Source: an uncultured Lachnospiraceae bacterium
Lineage (GTDB): Bacteria; Bacillota; Clostridia; Lachnospirales; Lachnospiraceae
Length of the DNA: 64,000 bases
Direction: 5' to 3'
Assembly (NCBI GenBank): GCA_902793335.1
Contig: CADBCZ010000006.1
Span: 1 to 64,000, forward strand
Below, one piece after another: positions 18,485-27,806 of the stretch. The translations under genes were made by a program, and so were the position numbers. Each line of letters begins with the position of its first letter. Positions within the stretch are counted from its first letter, which is position 1. Under the pieces are notes generated by a model. That model was not told the origin of the DNA and did no database searches. It was given only the letters and a program-made list of their open reading frames with translations.

Positions 18485-18559
18485 TCGGAATGACAGGACT
18501 TGAACCTGCGACCTCCACATCCCTAATGTGGCGCTCTAGCCAAACTGAGCCACATCCCG
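18485..18559 (-). tRNA. tRNA-Pro (anticodon AGG)
   Basis: The minus strand folds into a complete cloverleaf: acceptor CGGGATG/CATTCCG, D stem GCTC/GAGC, anticodon stem CCACA/TGTGG with loop TTAGGGA, T stem GCAGG/CCTGT with TTCAAGT. The anticodon is AGG and the discriminator base A with C1-G72, as in tRNA-Pro. CCA is not encoded. A34 in a proline tRNA is uncommon in bacteria. Confidence 0.92.
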
Positions 18560-18766
18560 TTGACTTACCTAGAGCATTCTACTACATTTTAATCAAAATG
18601 TCACTACCTTTTTTAAATTTTTTATCCTTAATAAAATAGGGTATATATTTTCAAACAATTGTCAAATTTCTTGTTGTGGAATCATTTCATGTATAGTATT
18701 ATGTGTGTGTACTTATTTATTTGTATATATTACATTAGAGATTATAACTGATAATGGGAGATTGCT

Positions 18767-19213
18767 ATGCTGGAAAAAGCTATCGAAATTGCAGTTGAAG
18801 CCCACAGAGGCCAGATTGATAAAGCCGGTAAGATCTACATTCTTCACCCGATGCGTATCATGCTGCGCGGAAAGAATGAAACGGAGCAGATTGTAGGTAT
18901 TCTTCATGATGTTGTGGAGGATACGCCTGTTACATTGGAGATGTTAAGACTTGAAGGTTTTAATGATGAGATACTCGCTGCAATAGAGTGTATTACCAAG
19001 AATCAGGGTGAGGATTATGGTGATTTTATTGACAGGGTTTTAACTAATCCGCTTGCAACCCAGATTAAGCTATATGATCTTGAGGATAATATGAACCGTG
19101 AAAGGATACCATTCCCTACAGAGAATGATGAGAAACGGTTTGAAAAGTATGAGAAATATCATCGTGTCGTTTCTGACAAGGTTAATGAATACCGTTTACA
19201 GGGACTGCTCTGA
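18767..19213 (+). CDS. RelA/SpoT-type HD-domain hydrolase-like protein
   Basis: 148 residues, a single HD domain. Key elements are AHRGQIDKAGKIYILHP, GILHDVVEDTP holding the HD and ED metal ligands, and YDLEDNMN in the place of the KLADRLHN motif. The layout matches stand-alone (p)ppGpp hydrolase-like proteins (the MESH1-like part of RelA/SpoT) with no synthetase domain. It may remove alarmone or another nucleotide; the substrate is not certain. It is transcribed alone upstream of the aldose epimerase. Confidence 0.75.
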   Translation: MLEKAIEIAVEAHRGQIDKAGKIYILHPMRIMLRGKNETEQIVGILHDVVEDTPVTLEMLRLEGFNDEILAAIECITKNQGEDYGDFIDRVLTNPLATQIKLYDLEDNMNRERIPFPTENDEKRFEKYEKYHRVVSDKVNEYRLQGLL

Positions 19214-19253
19214 TATTACCTAATTTACTAAAATTTCTGAAAGGAGAACATTA

Positions 19254-20264
19254 ATGACTACTAGTTGTAAAGAGATTATACTGGATAAGGAACCGGTAAT
19301 CGAGATGAGAGCAGGAGGATTTCTTGCGATAATTGTTCCTTCCATAGGAAGTAATGTTGCAAGACTTAGAGACTGCAAGAATAAGATTGAGATATTAAGA
19401 TACAGCAAGGAGAAGCCTATTACCAAGCTTCGCCGCAACATGGTTACATATGGAATGCCGACACTTTATCTTCCAAACCGTTTGGACAGAGGAATATTGA
19501 AGACAAGTGATGATACATACAGGTTGCCTATTAATGAAGCAAGATTCCAGAATTTTATTCATGGCTTCCTTCATTCAAGACCGTACGAAGTAGTTGAGTA
19601 TAAGGTTGAGGGAGACAAGGCTATTGTTAAGACAAAGTATGAGTATGATGAGAAAGATGAGTTCTTTACATATCTTCCTATCAAATTCATGTCATATTTA
19701 GAATTCGTGTTAGATGAAGAAGGTTTACACTATTCATTTACCATGACTAACCTGTCTAATAAGCAGATGCCTTACGGTGTATGCAATCACACCTCATTTA
19801 TGGCACCTAATGTCAATGGAAGTAAGGCTACAGATATAAGACTTACACTTCCTGCCATAAAGGCGCTTCCGTTAAATGAGCGCCAGCTTCCGGTGGCTCC
19901 TTATAAGAAGGATATTTCCGCTTATGATGAGAAGTATGTTAAAGGTACAGCGCAGATGATCAAGGTTCCTGTTGACAATGATATGTATGAGATCGGAACT
20001 TTGAGAGTAGACGGTAAGCCGGTTCACGGTGTGGTTATCACAGATAAGAGAACCGGAAAGCGTATCTGCTATGATGTTGATGAAACATTTAAGTTCTTTA
20101 TTGTATGGAATGACCGCGGAACCAAGGATTATTTCTGCCCGGAACCGATGAGCTGGATGATAGATGCACCAAATCTTGATCTTCCTGCAGAGGAGTCGGG
20201 ATATATCGAGCTTGCACCGGGAGAGTCTAAGACTGTTACAGAGCATATTTATACTATCGCATAG
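19254..20264 (+). CDS. aldose 1-epimerase family protein
   Basis: 336 residues with AAGGAG 7-8 bp before the start. The beta-sandwich pattern includes HGFLHSRPYEV (first catalytic His), CNHTSFMAP and, near the end, FFIVWNDRGTKDYFCPEPMSW, which carries the conserved Glu/Trp area. Members convert alpha and beta anomers of sugars, usually galactose or glucose. It is cytosolic. A second, distinct epimerase is at 50.0 kb. Confidence 0.8.
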   Translation: MTTSCKEIILDKEPVIEMRAGGFLAIIVPSIGSNVARLRDCKNKIEILRYSKEKPITKLRRNMVTYGMPTLYLPNRLDRGILKTSDDTYRLPINEARFQNFIHGFLHSRPYEVVEYKVEGDKAIVKTKYEYDEKDEFFTYLPIKFMSYLEFVLDEEGLHYSFTMTNLSNKQMPYGVCNHTSFMAPNVNGSKATDIRLTLPAIKALPLNERQLPVAPYKKDISAYDEKYVKGTAQMIKVPVDNDMYEIGTLRVDGKPVHGVVITDKRTGKRICYDVDETFKFFIVWNDRGTKDYFCPEPMSWMIDAPNLDLPAEESGYIELAPGESKTVTEHIYTIA

Positions 20265-20305
20265 GCTTGAATAATTCTTATAAATGATAGAGAACGGAGA
20301 TTGAT

Positions 20306-21148
20306 ATGTGGTATGTGATTCAGACAATGAGTGGAAAAGAACACGAAGTATGTCTGTGGATTAACACATTTGTTGATAAAAGTCTGTTTACGAGATGTTT
20401 TGTTCCGCTATATGAAGATGTGTGGCGTAAAGAGGGTATCGGGCATATCAGTATTAAAAGATTATTTACGGGGTATCTGTTTATAGAGACAGATACCCCT
20501 GAGGAGATACATGAAGCACTTAAGGACATTTCTCAGATGACAGTGCTTCTTTCTGCTGATGATAAGAACGAGAAGACATTTATTCCGCTGCATAGAGAGG
20601 AAGAGATTTTCTTAGATTCAATACTTTCGGATGGTATCATGAAGGTCAGCTACGTTCATATGAGTAAGAACGGCAGGATCAATATGGTAATAGGACCGCT
20701 TCAGTCATATACTGACAGGATTGTAAGAGTTGACGTTCCTCACAGAAGAGCTATCGTTGATATTCCTATTATGGGTGAGAGTAAAAGGCTCAAATTTGGA
20801 CTGTGGTTAGATAAGGATTCCAAGCTTGCATGGATTGAGGAAGAGAAGCAAAAACGCCTGATAGATGATGAAGACAGGAAAGAGGTTGTGCCTGACAATC
20901 CGTGGGATTGGAAAGCATGGAAGAAGGTCAACGAGGATAGAAAGAAGACCGTGGTAAATGAAGACGCCTTTGGACACAAGGTTGGAGGTTTTGTTATAAA
21001 CACTACCGGAATATATGGTGATACGCCACTTGAGATTGTTGAGGTTCATCCTGAGAAGGACAGTATAGTGGTTATGGCTCCTTTATTTGGGAATCTCATC
21101 AGGGTTGAGATGACGACCGATGAGGTTGAAGTGGTGCAGAACAGATAG
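20306..21148 (+). CDS. LoaP-like NusG-family antiterminator with an extra C-terminal KOW-like domain
   Basis: 280 residues. The NGN domain begins MWYVIQTMSGKEHEVCLWIN and includes KRLFTGYLFIETDTPEE. A KOW domain follows at ~120-165 (INMVIGPLQSYTDRIVRVDV, then LKFGLWLD). Up to that point it matches LoaP, a NusG paralogue that prevents termination in long exopolysaccharide or metabolite operons. An additional ~110 residues hold a charged linker and a second KOW-like segment (GGFVINTTGIYGDTPLEIVE, ~235-275). This makes the protein about 100 residues longer than usual. Its target operon is not visible here; the polysaccharide genes at 63 kb are a guess. Confidence 0.8.
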   Translation: MWYVIQTMSGKEHEVCLWINTFVDKSLFTRCFVPLYEDVWRKEGIGHISIKRLFTGYLFIETDTPEEIHEALKDISQMTVLLSADDKNEKTFIPLHREEEIFLDSILSDGIMKVSYVHMSKNGRINMVIGPLQSYTDRIVRVDVPHRRAIVDIPIMGESKRLKFGLWLDKDSKLAWIEEEKQKRLIDDEDRKEVVPDNPWDWKAWKKVNEDRKKTVVNEDAFGHKVGGFVINTTGIYGDTPLEIVEVHPEKDSIVVMAPLFGNLIRVEMTTDEVEVVQNR

Positions 21149-21375
21149 TCTTTACTACATTTGGAACGTTTATTCACGTTTTAAGGAGTGTTGCATATAT
21201 TATACTATGTTCTTTATCTGCATTTAGAATTTTGTCCATGATAAATATTGACTTTAGTTAATATATTGATGATGTAAAACAATGCCGTTGTGCCTAAACG
21301 CAGGAAAATGTGATATGATAGTTGAATGGTAATATACTATTCGTCTAGGAACAGGGGCTTAATGATATAGCATAT

Positions 21376-22158
21376 ATGAAAGACAGATACAAACATTTAT
21401 ATACTAACACAGAAAGAAAAAAATATAATAACACAAGCCGGAAAAGAGTGAAACTCACAAAGAAACAGCGTGTTCTTGCCAGGCTCAGCTTTGGCACATT
21501 GCTGATTTTTGTGGGCATTGTTTTGCTAGGTGGTGCTTACAGGTTTGTTCAGGATATTATAAGAGGCAATGATTCTGATACGGAGGACACCGAGGAGATT
21601 ATAGAGGTTCCTGCACTTGTAGGGGTGGCTGAACGTTTTCCTGACCTGCCTATTACTGAGGATTTTCTCTCAATCAATGAATTCTCGCGTCCGGGGATTG
21701 TGTTGTCCTCAAACCCTGAATATGTGGTGATTCATTATACGGCTAATCCCGGTTCTACGGCAAAACAAAACAGGGATTATTTTGAGGGCCTCAAAGACAG
21801 TCATTTTACATATGCGAGTGCACAGTTTGTGATAGGTCTTGAGGGTGAGATAGAACAGTGTGTTCCGTGTAATGAGATTGCATATTGTTCAAACAGTATG
21901 AATGATAACTGCATTTCCATAGAAATGTGTCATCCTGATGAGGGTGGTAATTTTAATGATGCAACATACAATAACTGCGTGTTTTTGGTGGCGCATCTCA
22001 TGAATTATTATCATATGGATATGGACCATTTAATAAGACATTATGATGTTACAGGTAAGAACTGTCCCAAGTATTTTGTTGAACATCCGGACAGATGGGA
22101 TGTTTTTAAGGATTACGTCAAAGAGTATAGAAGGAAATTCAAGCAGGAAGATGAGTAA
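21376..22158 (+). CDS. membrane-anchored N-acetylmuramoyl-L-alanine amidase (Amidase_2)
   Basis: 260 residues. A basic cytosolic head of ~35 residues is followed by one membrane helix and an acidic linker. The Amidase_2 domain (~110-245) supplies zinc ligands in YVVIHYTANPG, LIRHYDVTGKNCPKYF and the catalytic surroundings of CISIEMCHPDEGG. It should cut the MurNAc-Ala bond outside the membrane. The ribosome site is weak (AGGGGC). It stands between loaP and upp with a 227-bp leader in which I find no clear motif. Confidence 0.88.
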   Translation: MKDRYKHLYTNTERKKYNNTSRKRVKLTKKQRVLARLSFGTLLIFVGIVLLGGAYRFVQDIIRGNDSDTEDTEEIIEVPALVGVAERFPDLPITEDFLSINEFSRPGIVLSSNPEYVVIHYTANPGSTAKQNRDYFEGLKDSHFTYASAQFVIGLEGEIEQCVPCNEIAYCSNSMNDNCISIEMCHPDEGGNFNDATYNNCVFLVAHLMNYYHMDMDHLIRHYDVTGKNCPKYFVEHPDRWDVFKDYVKEYRRKFKQEDE

Positions 22159-22218
22159 ATTAATTCGGCAAAAGAGCGGATAATTTATAAATTTACATAT
22201 GAGAAAGGGGAGAAAATT

Positions 22219-22854
22219 ATGATAACAGAAAATGTAAAAATTATGGATCACCCATTGATTCAGCACAAAATATCAATGTTAAGAGATGAAAATACAGGAA
22301 CTAACGAATTCCGCAAATTAGTTGAAGAGATAGCAACACTTATGGGATATGAGGCACTTCGAGATCTTCCTCTTGAGGATGTTGAGGTTAAGACTCCTAT
22401 TGAGACGTGTATGACACCTATGATCTCAGGTAAGAAGTTAGCGATTGTTCCGATACTTAGAGCAGGTCTTGGTATGGTAAATGGTATAACATCCCTTGTA
22501 CCTACTGCAAAAGTTGGACATATAGGTCTTTGCAGAAATGAAGTGACTCATGAGCCTGAGGAGTACTACTGCAAGCTGCCAAGCCCTATAGAGCAGAGAA
22601 CTATCGTGGTATGTGATCCGATGTTGGCAACGGGTGGTTCTGCAATTGCGGCAGTTAATTTTATCAAGGAAAGACATGGAAAGAACATCAAGTTTATGTG
22701 TATCATAGCAGCTCCTGAAGGAATTGACAGACTTATGAAAGCTCATCCTGATATCCAGTTATACGTTGGACATCTTGACAGATGTCTTAACGAGGATGCC
22801 TATATTTGTCCGGGACTTGGCGATGCAGGTGACAGAATCTTCGGCACTAAGTGA
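22219..22854 (+). CDS. upp: uracil phosphoribosyltransferase
   Basis: 211 residues, typical length. The PRPP-binding loop reads [17 protein letters not shown], preceded by [11 protein letters not shown] and followed by [14 protein letters not shown], all diagnostic. The enzyme makes UMP from uracil and PRPP. No permease gene follows. GAAAGGGGAGAAA precedes the start, and a hairpin follows the stop. Confidence 0.97.
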   Translation: MITENVKIMDHPLIQHKISMLRDENTGTNEFRKLVEEIATLMGYEALRDLPLEDVEVKTPIETCMTPMISGKKLAIVPILRAGLGMVNGITSLVPTAKVGHIGLCRNEVTHEPEEYYCKLPSPIEQRTIVVCDPMLATGGSAIAAVNFIKERHGKNIKFMCIIAAPEGIDRLMKAHPDIQLYVGHLDRCLNEDAYICPGLGDAGDRIFGTK

Positions 22855-22898
22855 TCCGGTTTTAATTGGTTACTTTAATGATATAGAAGAGCATAACA

Positions 22899-22924
22899 AA
22901 GGGGTGTCAAATATGACACCCCTT
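22899..22924. terminator. hairpin between upp and the convergent Ig-like gene
   Basis: AAGGGGTGTCA and TGACACCCCTT form an 11-bp stem with a 4-nt loop. The T-tract is weak in either direction, but the site is between convergent genes. Confidence 0.65.
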
Positions 22925-22960
22925 AAATCTTGTGTTTTATAAAATTAAAATATACAATTG

Positions 22961-23302
22961 TTACAGTCTGAACTTAATCTGGACAGGTTCGCGAAGGGAT
23001 TGACCTCCACGTGATTTCACCTTGGTTGTAATATGCAGGTAATAATCTGTATCCTGTGCATAAGGTTCAAGCGGTTCTAACTCGATTTCCATGTTTTCAT
23101 CATCATACTTGAATTTCGCCGCCATCTTCGCACCGGTTTCACTTTCGACATACAGATTCTCAGAGTTGATAGTACTTGGATCAAGTGCTGTAGTGAAACG
23201 ACATCTCCAGACAAAATTACCGGTTTTAAAACTTAAATTCTGTTTAACTCTATTCTCGTAACCTTTTGGTACATCTTCTATCTCAATGAATTTCTTTGCC
23301 AT
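22961..23302 (-). CDS. small single-domain Ig-like protein (SbsA/Big_5-type), no signal peptide
   Basis: 113 residues. The pattern WRCRFTTALDPSTINSENLY, then ELEPLEPYAQDTDYYLHITT and GQSLREPVQIKF matches one SbsA-type Ig-like fold, normally repeated in extracellular proteins. Here it is alone and lacks a signal peptide, so it may be cytosolic or a fragment. Function unknown. It is preceded by a good GGAGG ribosome site. Confidence 0.6.
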   Translation of the reverse strand: MAKKFIEIEDVPKGYENRVKQNLSFKTGNFVWRCRFTTALDPSTINSENLYVESETGAKMAAKFKYDDENMEIELEPLEPYAQDTDYYLHITTKVKSRGGQSLREPVQIKFRL

Positions 23303-23420
23303 GTCCGTGAAACCTCCTTGTATATAATGATGTTGATTGCTTGTAAAAGAATTAATATAAGATAATGCTATGTAAATATTATGTAGCTTCCATAAGCACT
23401 AATTAATTATACCACACTTA

Positions 23421-23996
23421 TCACTTATATTCCAGTCCAACAAGGAATGCTTTCTGATTAATCTCTATTGTCTTAGGTGGAACTGTGTTCTCGATTACCT
23501 TAAGCCAGTCTTCCTTAGAGAAGTCCATGTGCTGTGCAGCAAGACCTAAAACTATATTGTTAAATACTCTTGCATTTCCAAGCTTTAATGCCTCTGCAGA
23601 TGCATCGATTGAATAAACCTTATAAGTCTTTGAAAGATTCTCAATAATATTCTCGGGATACTGTGCAGCACCTGTTACAACAGTGATAGGATCCATTCTC
23701 TGGTCGTTAATAATAAGTGCTCCGTCAGGTTTAAGGAAGTGTGCATAGCGGAGTGCTTCAAGACGCTCAAACGCGATAAGCACATCTGCCTGACCTTCTT
23801 CAACGATAGGCTCGCTTACTTTCTCACCGTATCTTACAAATGTTACTACGGAACCACCACGCTGTGCCATTCCGTGAACCTCTGATAACTTTACATCATA
23901 TCCTGCGGTAAGTATGATACCGCCGAGTATTCGGCTTGTGAGCAGAGTTCCCTGTCCACCTACACCGACTATCATAATATTCTTTGTTTCGCTCAT
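23421..23996 (-). CDS. iorB: indolepyruvate:ferredoxin oxidoreductase, beta subunit
   Basis: 191 residues with the gamma-type oxidoreductase fold: VGVGGQGTLLTSRILGGIIL at the N-terminus, VHGMAQRGGSVV and ALIINDQRMDPI. Together with IorA it converts aryl pyruvates from aromatic amino acid breakdown to aryl acetyl-CoA and reduced ferredoxin. GGGAGGG lies 8 bp before the ATG and the gene is 14 bp behind iorA, so they form an operon. Confidence 0.93.
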   Translation of the reverse strand: MSETKNIMIVGVGGQGTLLTSRILGGIILTAGYDVKLSEVHGMAQRGGSVVTFVRYGEKVSEPIVEEGQADVLIAFERLEALRYAHFLKPDGALIINDQRMDPITVVTGAAQYPENIIENLSKTYKVYSIDASAEALKLGNARVFNNIVLGLAAQHMDFSKEDWLKVIENTVPPKTIEINQKAFLVGLEYK

Positions 23997-24010
23997 TTTG
24001 CTTACCCTCC

Positions 24011-25783
24011 CTATTTCTCTACAGTCTCAATTGCATCGAACGGACATAAGTTCTTGCAGAGACCACAGCCGTTACACATTGTCGGGTCGATTGAGATTGT
24101 ACCGTCTTCGTTCTTTGTAAGTGCAGGACATCCGGGCTTTAGGCACATACCACACTTCTTACATTTCTCCGGAACGGGTACGCATTTATTAGGGAAGTGA
24201 ACTTCTTTGAGAAGTGCACATGGAGACTTTGTGATGATAACGGATACCGCATCTCTTGCAACTTCTTCCTTGATAACTTCTTCCAGCTTCTTGATGTCGA
24301 AGGCATTGACCTCCTGAACATGCTCGATTCCAAGAGACTTGCATAGACCGAGGATGTTAATGGCAGGAACAACCTTTCCCTGTAAGGTTTTTCCTGTTGC
24401 AGCATGATCCTGATGACCTGTCATACCGGTGGTTGAGTTGTCGAGGATGATAACTGTACCTGTACCCTGGTTGTAGACCATGTTCATAAGTGAGTTGACA
24501 CCTGTATGCATAAATGTTGAATCACCGATAACGGCAACCCAGTTCTTGACGTAGTCTTTGCCCTTAGCCATCTCCATACCGTGAAGAGATGAGATTGAAG
24601 CACCCATACAGATGGTGGTATCTACAACTGAAAGCGGCGCAACTGCACCTAAAGTGTAGCATCCGATATCGCCTGCAGCGTGGATCTTTAACTTATTAAG
24701 TACTGTGTATACGCTTCTGTGAGGACAACCGGGACAGAGAAGAGGTGGACGTGCCGGAACTTCAGCAGGTTTGTTGAGGTTTAAATCCTGTTTTAAAACT
24801 ACTTCTCTTAAGAGGTTGGCACTGTATTCACCCTGAAGAGTAAATGCTTCCTTACCGATACATTTAATTCCCATTGCCTTAACCTGCTCTTCGATTACAG
24901 GCTCTAACTCCTCGAATATGTATAATGTTTCAACTTTAGAGGCAAACTCCTCAATAAGCTTCTTAGGGATCGGATGAACAAGACCGAGCTTTAATACTGA
25001 AGCCGTAGGACAAGCTTCCTTAACATATGTATAAGGAATTCCGCTTGTGATAAAACCAATCTTTGTATCATTTATCTCCATACGGTTAAGAGGAATATCT
25101 TTTGAAAAGCCTGTCTCAGCAACCTTAAGTGTATTGGCATCCTCAGCCATATCCTTGATACGTTTCTCAACTACAAGATGTCGTTTGATGGCATTACCGG
25201 GCATCATAACGTTTTTGGCAATATTTCTCTCGTAAGGTTTGTCCTCTGGAACAACCCTGTCCTCTAAGGCAACTAATCCCTGTGAGTGTGCCAGTCTTGT
25301 TGTTGTACGCAAAACGATTGGTGTGTCATATTTCTCTGAAAGGTCAAATGCCAACTTCATGAAGTCCTTGGCTTCCTGTGAGTCTGACGGTTCTAAAACA
25401 GGAACCTGGGCGGCACGACATATCTGTCTTGTATCCTGCTCGTTCTGCGAACTGTACATTCCCGGATCGTCAGCGACTACTGCCACAAGACCGCCGTTGG
25501 ATCCTATATAAGAGACAGTGTACATTGGATCGGCAGCTACGTTAAATCCAACATGCTTCATAGATGCCATTGAACGGACACCGCTTATTGATGCGCCTAT
25601 GGCAACTTCCATTGCAACCTTCTCATTCGGAGCCCACTCACAGTAGACTTCCGGATATTTCACTAAATTCTCACTGATTTCTGTACTTGGCGTACCGGGA
25701 TAAGCAGATGATACTTTGACTCCCGCTTCATAGGCACCGCGGGCGATAGCCTCGTTGCCAAGCATAACTTTCTTTTCACTCAT
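24011..25783 (-). CDS. iorA: indolepyruvate:ferredoxin oxidoreductase, alpha subunit
   Basis: 590 residues. The N-terminal pyrimidine-binding domain begins GNEAIARGAYEAGVKVSSAY. The C-terminal half has the thiamine diphosphate region (GDIGCYTLGAVAPL, VAVIGDSTFMHTG, ILDNSTTGMTGHQDH) and a ferredoxin domain with CKKCGMCLKPGCP and CNGCGLCKNLCP for two 4Fe-4S clusters. The enzyme is oxygen-sensitive and points to an anaerobe. GGAGGA precedes the start. Confidence 0.96.
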   Translation of the reverse strand: MSEKKVMLGNEAIARGAYEAGVKVSSAYPGTPSTEISENLVKYPEVYCEWAPNEKVAMEVAIGASISGVRSMASMKHVGFNVAADPMYTVSYIGSNGGLVAVVADDPGMYSSQNEQDTRQICRAAQVPVLEPSDSQEAKDFMKLAFDLSEKYDTPIVLRTTTRLAHSQGLVALEDRVVPEDKPYERNIAKNVMMPGNAIKRHLVVEKRIKDMAEDANTLKVAETGFSKDIPLNRMEINDTKIGFITSGIPYTYVKEACPTASVLKLGLVHPIPKKLIEEFASKVETLYIFEELEPVIEEQVKAMGIKCIGKEAFTLQGEYSANLLREVVLKQDLNLNKPAEVPARPPLLCPGCPHRSVYTVLNKLKIHAAGDIGCYTLGAVAPLSVVDTTICMGASISSLHGMEMAKGKDYVKNWVAVIGDSTFMHTGVNSLMNMVYNQGTGTVIILDNSTTGMTGHQDHAATGKTLQGKVVPAINILGLCKSLGIEHVQEVNAFDIKKLEEVIKEEVARDAVSVIITKSPCALLKEVHFPNKCVPVPEKCKKCGMCLKPGCPALTKNEDGTISIDPTMCNGCGLCKNLCPFDAIETVEK

Positions 25784-25940
25784 GAAAGCTTCCTCCTGAT
25801 TGTTACTTATAAAAATCTTTTTAATGATTTATGAGTTGCTTTGTTTATTCGAAATTAAAGCAACACTTAGAAAACATTATAACGGAAATGTGAAGATTTG
25901 TCATTAAGGAATTTATGGTATACAACATCGCTGAGGCAGA

Positions 25941-27524
25941 ATGGAAGTAAAAATATACAAAAAAAGGATGAAAAAGAAAGTTTTAGGTGGTTTACTGAGC
26001 ATTGTTTTGGTACTTTGTTGCATCATGAGCAGTGTTTCTGTTGCATCGGCAGCATCAAAGACCACATACTCTCCTAAGGCGTTAGGAGAAGATGTTGCGC
26101 TGACTAATCCGTATATGGGTTGGGTGCCTAATGCAAAAGAGTACGGTAGCATAACACAGGATGTTACTCTGGTGTATGTTCCTATACTGTGGAAGGATCT
26201 CCAGCCTAATAGTGCAGATGATTTCGCATGGGATACTATCAGAAAGACTTATCATTTTTCAGATTGGGAGAAACAGGGAGTTAAGTTTGTAATCCGTTTT
26301 TATATGGATGATCCTGTAAGCTCAAGTAAAGAGATCAAAAGTAAGCATATGGATATTCCCGCTTGGCTTGATAAAGAGATAGGTCATGCAGGTACAGAGT
26401 ATTATTTTAAGAATGGCGGTACCTATTGGGAAGGTTTTTCACCTGATTATAACAATAAGAAATTTAATATGAGATATCCTAACTCATATGCAAGAGATAA
26501 AAAGATGGGTCTTTTCAATGATATGTTTGGAGACGTAGCGTCATGGGAAGAAGACTGGGGACAGAAGAAGAAGCTTGAAAATACTAAGATGAATGATTTT
26601 TGGAAATACGCTTCTTCAGGTGGTGAGTTTGCTAACGGAGATTCTAAAAAATATTTAAACAAGTCCAATATTGATGTATGTATTTCGCAGGCTAAGGAAG
26701 GACACGTAAGCTGGTTGGGACCTTGTACTCCTGCAAAGATCAAGAAGAATGACAGTACATACCAGAAGTATGTTGACAAGTTGCTTGCTAAAATGGGTTA
26801 TAGATTTAGAATCGGTAAAGTCGAGTTTAATAATACTATGAAAGCTGATTCGGAAAATGAAATCGTTATGAAATGGTATAACGATGGTGTTGCTCCATTC
26901 TACTATAACTGGAGTGTTAAAATCGGTCTGGCAAACAGCGAGGGAGTTGTCACATATTCAACATTTGATAACGTTGATATCAGAAAATGGCTTCCAACCT
27001 CTGATGCAGAAGGTAAGAATGGTTACGAGATTAAGGGCAAGTTAAAGGTTCCGGCAGAAGTGGCTGACGGAAAGTATACATTGGTGACATGTATTTCAGA
27101 TCCTTCTACACATGAGCCGGGTGTTAATCTTGCTATCGAGGGAAAGATAGATTCGTCTAAGAAATATGACTGGTATAATGTTGGTAGTGTAACTGTTTCT
27201 ACAAAGACAGTAAAAGAAGAAAAGCCGGTTGCAGCTACAACAGAGACACCTGTAACAGCGGCACCTGCAAGCACAAGTGATGATCCTGATTTTGGAATCG
27301 ACTGGTCAAACATCAAATCTTCTGTAAGTTCTTCAAGTCAGGATGCCAAGTCTATTAAAGTATATCAGGACAGTGAGAACGTATATATCAGAGTAGAGGG
27401 AAATAATTTTGAAGAACTCAGCCAGTTATATATTGATTCTGATGGAACCAAGAAAACAGGATTTAAGGATAAGACGTATTGGCCAAATACAGGATTGAAT
27501 ATCTTAGTAGAGGCAGGATGTTAA
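25941..27524 (+). CDS. secreted DUF4832/DUF4874-like protein with frameshifted C-terminus
   Basis: 527 residues in the open frame. The signal peptide covers ~1-38. The next part, TNPYMGWVPNAKEYGS and VPILWKDLQPNSADDFAWD, resembles the glycosidase-like N-domain of DUF4874/DUF4832 proteins, and the later GYRFRIGKVEFNN starts the beta-sandwich half. A Thr/Pro-rich linker and a final domain follow. The frame stops at TAA 27522, but the +1 frame continues without a stop from 27517 to 27603 with DVKKTKKDREVVCTLPKKGN and YLYIPINK, a plausible end of the last beta domain. I read this as a single-base frameshift near 27516 and the protein as slightly truncated. A polysaccharide-related role is inferred only. 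Confidence 0.7.
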   Translation: MEVKIYKKRMKKKVLGGLLSIVLVLCCIMSSVSVASAASKTTYSPKALGEDVALTNPYMGWVPNAKEYGSITQDVTLVYVPILWKDLQPNSADDFAWDTIRKTYHFSDWEKQGVKFVIRFYMDDPVSSSKEIKSKHMDIPAWLDKEIGHAGTEYYFKNGGTYWEGFSPDYNNKKFNMRYPNSYARDKKMGLFNDMFGDVASWEEDWGQKKKLENTKMNDFWKYASSGGEFANGDSKKYLNKSNIDVCISQAKEGHVSWLGPCTPAKIKKNDSTYQKYVDKLLAKMGYRFRIGKVEFNNTMKADSENEIVMKWYNDGVAPFYYNWSVKIGLANSEGVVTYSTFDNVDIRKWLPTSDAEGKNGYEIKGKLKVPAEVADGKYTLVTCISDPSTHEPGVNLAIEGKIDSSKKYDWYNVGSVTVSTKTVKEEKPVAATTETPVTAAPASTSDDPDFGIDWSNIKSSVSSSSQDAKSIKVYQDSENVYIRVEGNNFEELSQLYIDSDGTKKTGFKDKTYWPNTGLNILVEAGC

Positions 27525-27649
27525 GAAGACTAAGAAGGATAGGGAAGTTGTCTGTACACTTCCTAAAAAAGGAAACTATTTATACATTCCTATCAACAAA
27601 TAATTGTGTGAATATATCCTGTAAAATGTGAGTATAAGTAATAAAGTTG

Positions 27650-27679
27650 ACGGCGGTCAAATTTGACCGCTGTTTTTTT
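27650..27679 (+). terminator. terminator of the DUF4832-like gene
   Basis: A 24-bp near-perfect palindrome with core GCGGTCAAATTTGACCGC is followed by seven T. The same core returns at 36941. Confidence 0.85.
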
Positions 27680-27712
27680 ACTTTATTAAAAAATATTTTA
27701 TCAATAAAAAGA

Positions 27713-27741
27713 TTGACTTGGCAGTAGTAAAAAGATATAAT
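27713..27741 (+). promoter_or_regulatory. promoter of the GH31-lacI genes
   Basis: TTGACT at 27713-27718 and a perfect TATAAT at 27736-27741 with a 17-bp spacer. Confidence 0.8.
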
Positions 27742-27749
27742 AAAAGAAA

Positions 27750-27769
27750 TTAGTTGACCGCTTAACTAA
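27750..27769 (+). promoter_or_regulatory. LacI-family operator, site 1
   Basis: TTAGTTGACCGCTTAACTAA is an imperfect 9-2-9 palindrome centred on CG, the arrangement LacI-family repressors recognise. It starts 8 bp after the -10 box, so a bound repressor would block initiation. The matching site 2 is at 31268-31287. Confidence 0.75.
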
Positions 27770-27806
27770 ATGACTTGGTTTTATGATTAAATATTAAAGG
27801 AATATT

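Noticed and set aside
18337-18639. Open reading frame of 100 codons across the tRNA-Pro region on the plus strand
   Set aside because: It lies antisense to a complete tRNA and its terminator and has no ribosome site.
21149-21375. Possible riboswitch leader before the Amidase_2 gene
   Set aside because: No known riboswitch motif or clear terminator/antiterminator pair could be found.
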